64,000 bases of DNA from Fennellomyces sp. T-0311 (Eukaryota; Mucoromycota; Mucoromycetes; Mucorales; Lichtheimiaceae). The position numbers were made by a program, and so were the translations under genes. Below are positions 61,362 to 64,000 of this stretch, in pieces. The notes under the pieces were generated by a model, which was not told the DNA's origin, searched no databases, and saw only the letters and a list, made by a program, of their open reading frames with translations. The stretch spans positions 930,001-994,000 of the forward strand of contig JALLLT010000002.1 of the NCBI GenBank assembly GCA_025266875.1. Reading direction: 5' to 3'. Numbering within the stretch: position 1 is the first letter of the stretch; each line of letters starts with the position of its first letter.

Positions 61362-62577
61362 ATCGTGGGCGCGGGCGTCTTATGCATAATACGGAAAAAA
61401 GGGCGCGGAAAGTTGAATACACACACGGACAGTTGTGATATAAACCAAAGGAGAACGGGGAGACGTAGGCGGCAAGACGCAAATGAATACTCTATAAAAA
61501 CACCACCATAAAAGCGAAAGGAGCGGGCGGAGGGGAGGGAGAGGGAGTGAAGGAAGAACGACATCGAATGAAGGAAGGTCATCACATGACTCACTAAGCA
61601 CATGATGCGTCGTTTGTTGTCATGTGGCTTCCTTGCTCGCAAAGTAGAAAAAAAATTGAACCAATTACGAATATCTCAATGGCTATTTAGATCGCCGAAT
61701 ACAATACCGTCTTAGCTCTGGAACCGGCCACGCTACACTGTTGCGTGCGGTGAGAATGTTATGGGCGATTGTGGTAAGTAGTAGACATTGATTATTTTGC
61801 TCGGCTCGTATATGGGTCTCATGCCCAGCCCGCCCTCTTGCAACTCCTCCCTCCCCCGTCTTATCGTTTGGCTGATTTGTGCCACCGCAGCAGAGATGCA
61901 TCATGATCCACTCTTATATTTGATACCATCCTACCGAAACTGTGACTAATGGAACCATACCAGACTACACATGCAATTCATTATCTCCTGCGCAAGACAA
62001 CAGAAAGTAAAACACGGAAGGGCTTTTTTTACGCCAAGCATATAGCAGCCAATAATGATATTTCTCAGCTGCCACAACGTCATATGATCACTGATGAGCA
62101 GGCGCCGCCTATCAAAGCTATGATGGTTTATCTGATAGAACGCTCATTTTAAAAATGTTATGTGGTGCTGAGTGAGGCGCGAGGTGCGAAGCGCGCGTGG
62201 GTTGTGTGTGTATTACAATGTTAAATAGTCTTAGATACCTGTGTGTCAAAGTCGTGTAATCCGCATATAGCTTTCACCGAAATGTTTGAATCTTGTTCTC
62301 GAATTGTGTTAGCAATTGCATAATGTCCTAGCACAACATAACATCCACCAACCCCAACAACCCAGAACATACAGAGTTTGGTCAAAAGACCTATTGTTTT
62401 CCAAACATGACAAGTTCTGGGGTCTCCTCGCTTCCCATATACGGAAGACAATTTACTACAAGTACTATACACAATCACCATCATTTATGTCAGACATGGT
62501 CTGACAAGGATCATAAACCGGTTATAGAAGTGTGTCATATATTTCGATGTAGGGTTGGAGATGTACAAAGTTCACTA
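61362..62577. other. Intergenic, no gene seen
   Basis: Upstream of the SNF2 gene and downstream of the LRR gene. CT-rich stretch at 61500-61560 reading on the minus strand is a likely SNF2 leader. Plus-strand frames (for example 61949-62152) lack motifs. Confidence 0.45.
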
Positions 62578-63965
62578 TCATGGGCAGCTTATGTGGAACT
62601 GGTTCTTACTAGTCATCTTCATTGAATATCGAAGCTCGTCTCTGCAATACGTAATTAGAGCACTGTGGTGTTCAACATGGCAAGAATCCAGACGGATATA
62701 ATGCAGGCAATTGACTTTGGTCTTGAGAAACGCCTTTAATCCCGCATCGCTCACTTTGCCACAACACACCAACACCAATTTTGTCAGTTCCTTCCGTTCA
62801 GCCAGCTTACTGAGAAAGGATTTTGAGCCCAACTTTAGATTCGTCAACTCCAAGTGCTGTATATGCGGACCCAGCTCATCCACAAACTTCGCTATCCCGA
62901 CGTCTGTCGTAGGTCGCTTATTTCTTCTAAGTGGGTCGCCCATACCTAGCTTCAAAATTCGCAGATTCTTGTTTAACGCCGCAGCAGAGAGTAAATCGTC
63001 CTTCAACACATCAAAACCTGAGACACACAATCGTTCCAAGGATGCTGTTGTGAATGCAATAACCTCCAATAGATTGCTGAGACTAGCAGTAGTGGATCGA
63101 AGACGAAGTTTTGGGTTCAGTACGAGTTCAAAGTTGCGCAAGTTTTTCAACGTACTGAATGTCGTCAGCACTTGATGGTTCTCCAAAAGCCTCGCATCGA
63201 GTTCGTGTAATGTGAGGTCGCACAGTAGATGGCACTGGGATAGAAAAGAGCTTATACTTTCACATTGCCATGGTAAATTGCGCGTAAATAACTGTCGCAG
63301 TCGTGTTGTTTGTATTCCTTTAAGTTGGTCCCACGTGATGTCAGCTATGTCGAGAAGGTCATAGTTGTCAATATGAAGCGCATGGAGCGTTTGTTGGTGT
63401 CGTCTTATGATCGGGATGATTTCATTGGGTCCGTGACCAAGAGCGACGCTGGAGAAAAAGGTTCGAAGCTGGCAACGGTTGCTTGGTGAGAATTCGTTTG
63501 TTGTCGGTTGCCAGTGATACGGAGAGTCGTCCTGATCAGGCCAGTAACACTTTAATTGCTCCAGCTGTGGGCATATTTTGAACAGATGATGGAAGTCAAT
63601 CACGTCGATGTTATGATTGAGGAGACCAGGCCATTGAAGCCATAAGTGCAGGCTTTGCAAATTGGGACACAGACTTAGGAATCGTATTAACGGGCGCAAT
63701 CGAACGTCGAGACGAAGAGTTCGGATATTTGACTGTTGCATCTGCGCAGCACAAGCCATGTGATCTCCTTCATAGGACCCCGCCATAATTCGGAGGCTTT
63801 TGCTGTAAGTGCAGGAGAAATCAGACAACTGTGGATATGCTAATACGATGTCGGCAATACACACTTCGCATTCGAGCTTGTGAAAGTGAAGCGTGGAGGC
63901 ACCTATGCGGCGCAATAGACCAATCAATTGCTGGGACTTGGGCAGCGTAGTGGTTTTGTTGAACT
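62578..63965 (-). CDS. LRR protein, probably F-box type, 5' end outside window
   Basis: Last exon of a longer gene. An acceptor TTTGCAG ends at 63966 and the exon opens with two bases of a split codon, then EFNKTTTLPKSQQL. The frame has no ATG near its start, so earlier exons lie beyond the right edge. About 460 residues contain irregular leucine-rich repeats of the RNI/F-box type: NIRTLRLDVRLRPLIRFL, PNLQSLHLWLQ, PQLEQLKCYW, ASLERLCVSGFDVLKDD, KNLRILKLGMGD, HIQHLELTNLKL and ELTKLVLVCCGKVSDAGLKAF. Such proteins usually carry an N-terminal F-box and select substrates for SCF ubiquitin ligases; here the F-box is not in view. The C-terminus ends RYSMKMTSKNQFHISCP. Confidence 0.8.
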
Positions 63966-64000
63966 CTGCAAATGGAACAAATAATTAATTATCGCGCGTA

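Overview
This window looks like nuclear DNA of a filamentous fungus, most likely an early-diverging lineage such as Mucoromycota. That placement is an inference. It rests on very short introns (mostly 50-74 nt, with GTAAGT-like donors, CTAAC/CTAAT branch sites and YAG acceptors), AT-rich spacers with TATA boxes, and the gene set (thaumatin-like secreted proteins, heterotrimeric G-beta, calcineurin B, tandem full-size ABCB pumps, PMC1-type Ca2+ ATPase). Genus cannot be read from the sequence. No bacterial, viral, CRISPR, rRNA or tRNA feature could be supported.

Layout. 1-6.6 kb: the end of an AT-hook ORF, a broken old yellow enzyme (OYE) gene, two thaumatin-like genes and an intact OYE gene, with sparse DNA between. 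8.0-9.2 kb: an intronless trimethyllysine dioxygenase. 10.4-11.8 kb: an RRM plus two-zinc-knuckle SR protein built from 11 exons, several of them microexons. 12.6-14.5 kb: a secreted repeat precursor with six KR sites, encoded by phase-1 exon cassettes. 14.7-20.6 kb: a membrane protein, G-beta, a small ORF and the PRP4 splicing kinase. 21.0-21.7 kb: a third near-identical thaumatin-like gene beside a broken membrane-protein exon. 23.3-26.9 kb: a universal-stress protein, a small membrane protein and a PPIL4-type cyclophilin. 28.8-34.9 kb: an acidic nuclear protein, calcineurin B, ATIC, a SANT protein and a secreted metallophosphatase. 35.2-37.3 kb: an APC amino-acid permease. 38.2-47.8 kb: two head-to-tail ABCB multidrug pumps. 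52.3-56.0 kb: the Ca2+ ATPase. 57.3-61.4 kb: a SNF2/ULS1-like translocase. 62.6 kb to the edge: an LRR/F-box-like gene cut by the window.

Themes. Four genes act in pre-mRNA splicing or RNP assembly (the SR protein, PRP4, the PPIL4-type cyclophilin and, loosely, the SANT protein). Calcineurin B and the Ca2+ ATPase belong to one Ca2+ signalling and homeostasis axis. I rebuilt exon structures by hand. Every complete multi-exon model gives a total CDS divisible by three and junctions that restore known family motifs.

The most striking result is a set of coding microexons (3, 4, 7, 10, 12 and 18 nt) that automatic gene finders would probably miss. One is a single GAT codon that restores the ATP-binding motif of the SNF2 protein. 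The second is the exon-cassette, KR-processed secreted precursor. The third is the set of three thaumatin-like genes whose near-identity stops at the CDS edges, with a conversion-tract boundary visible in one copy.
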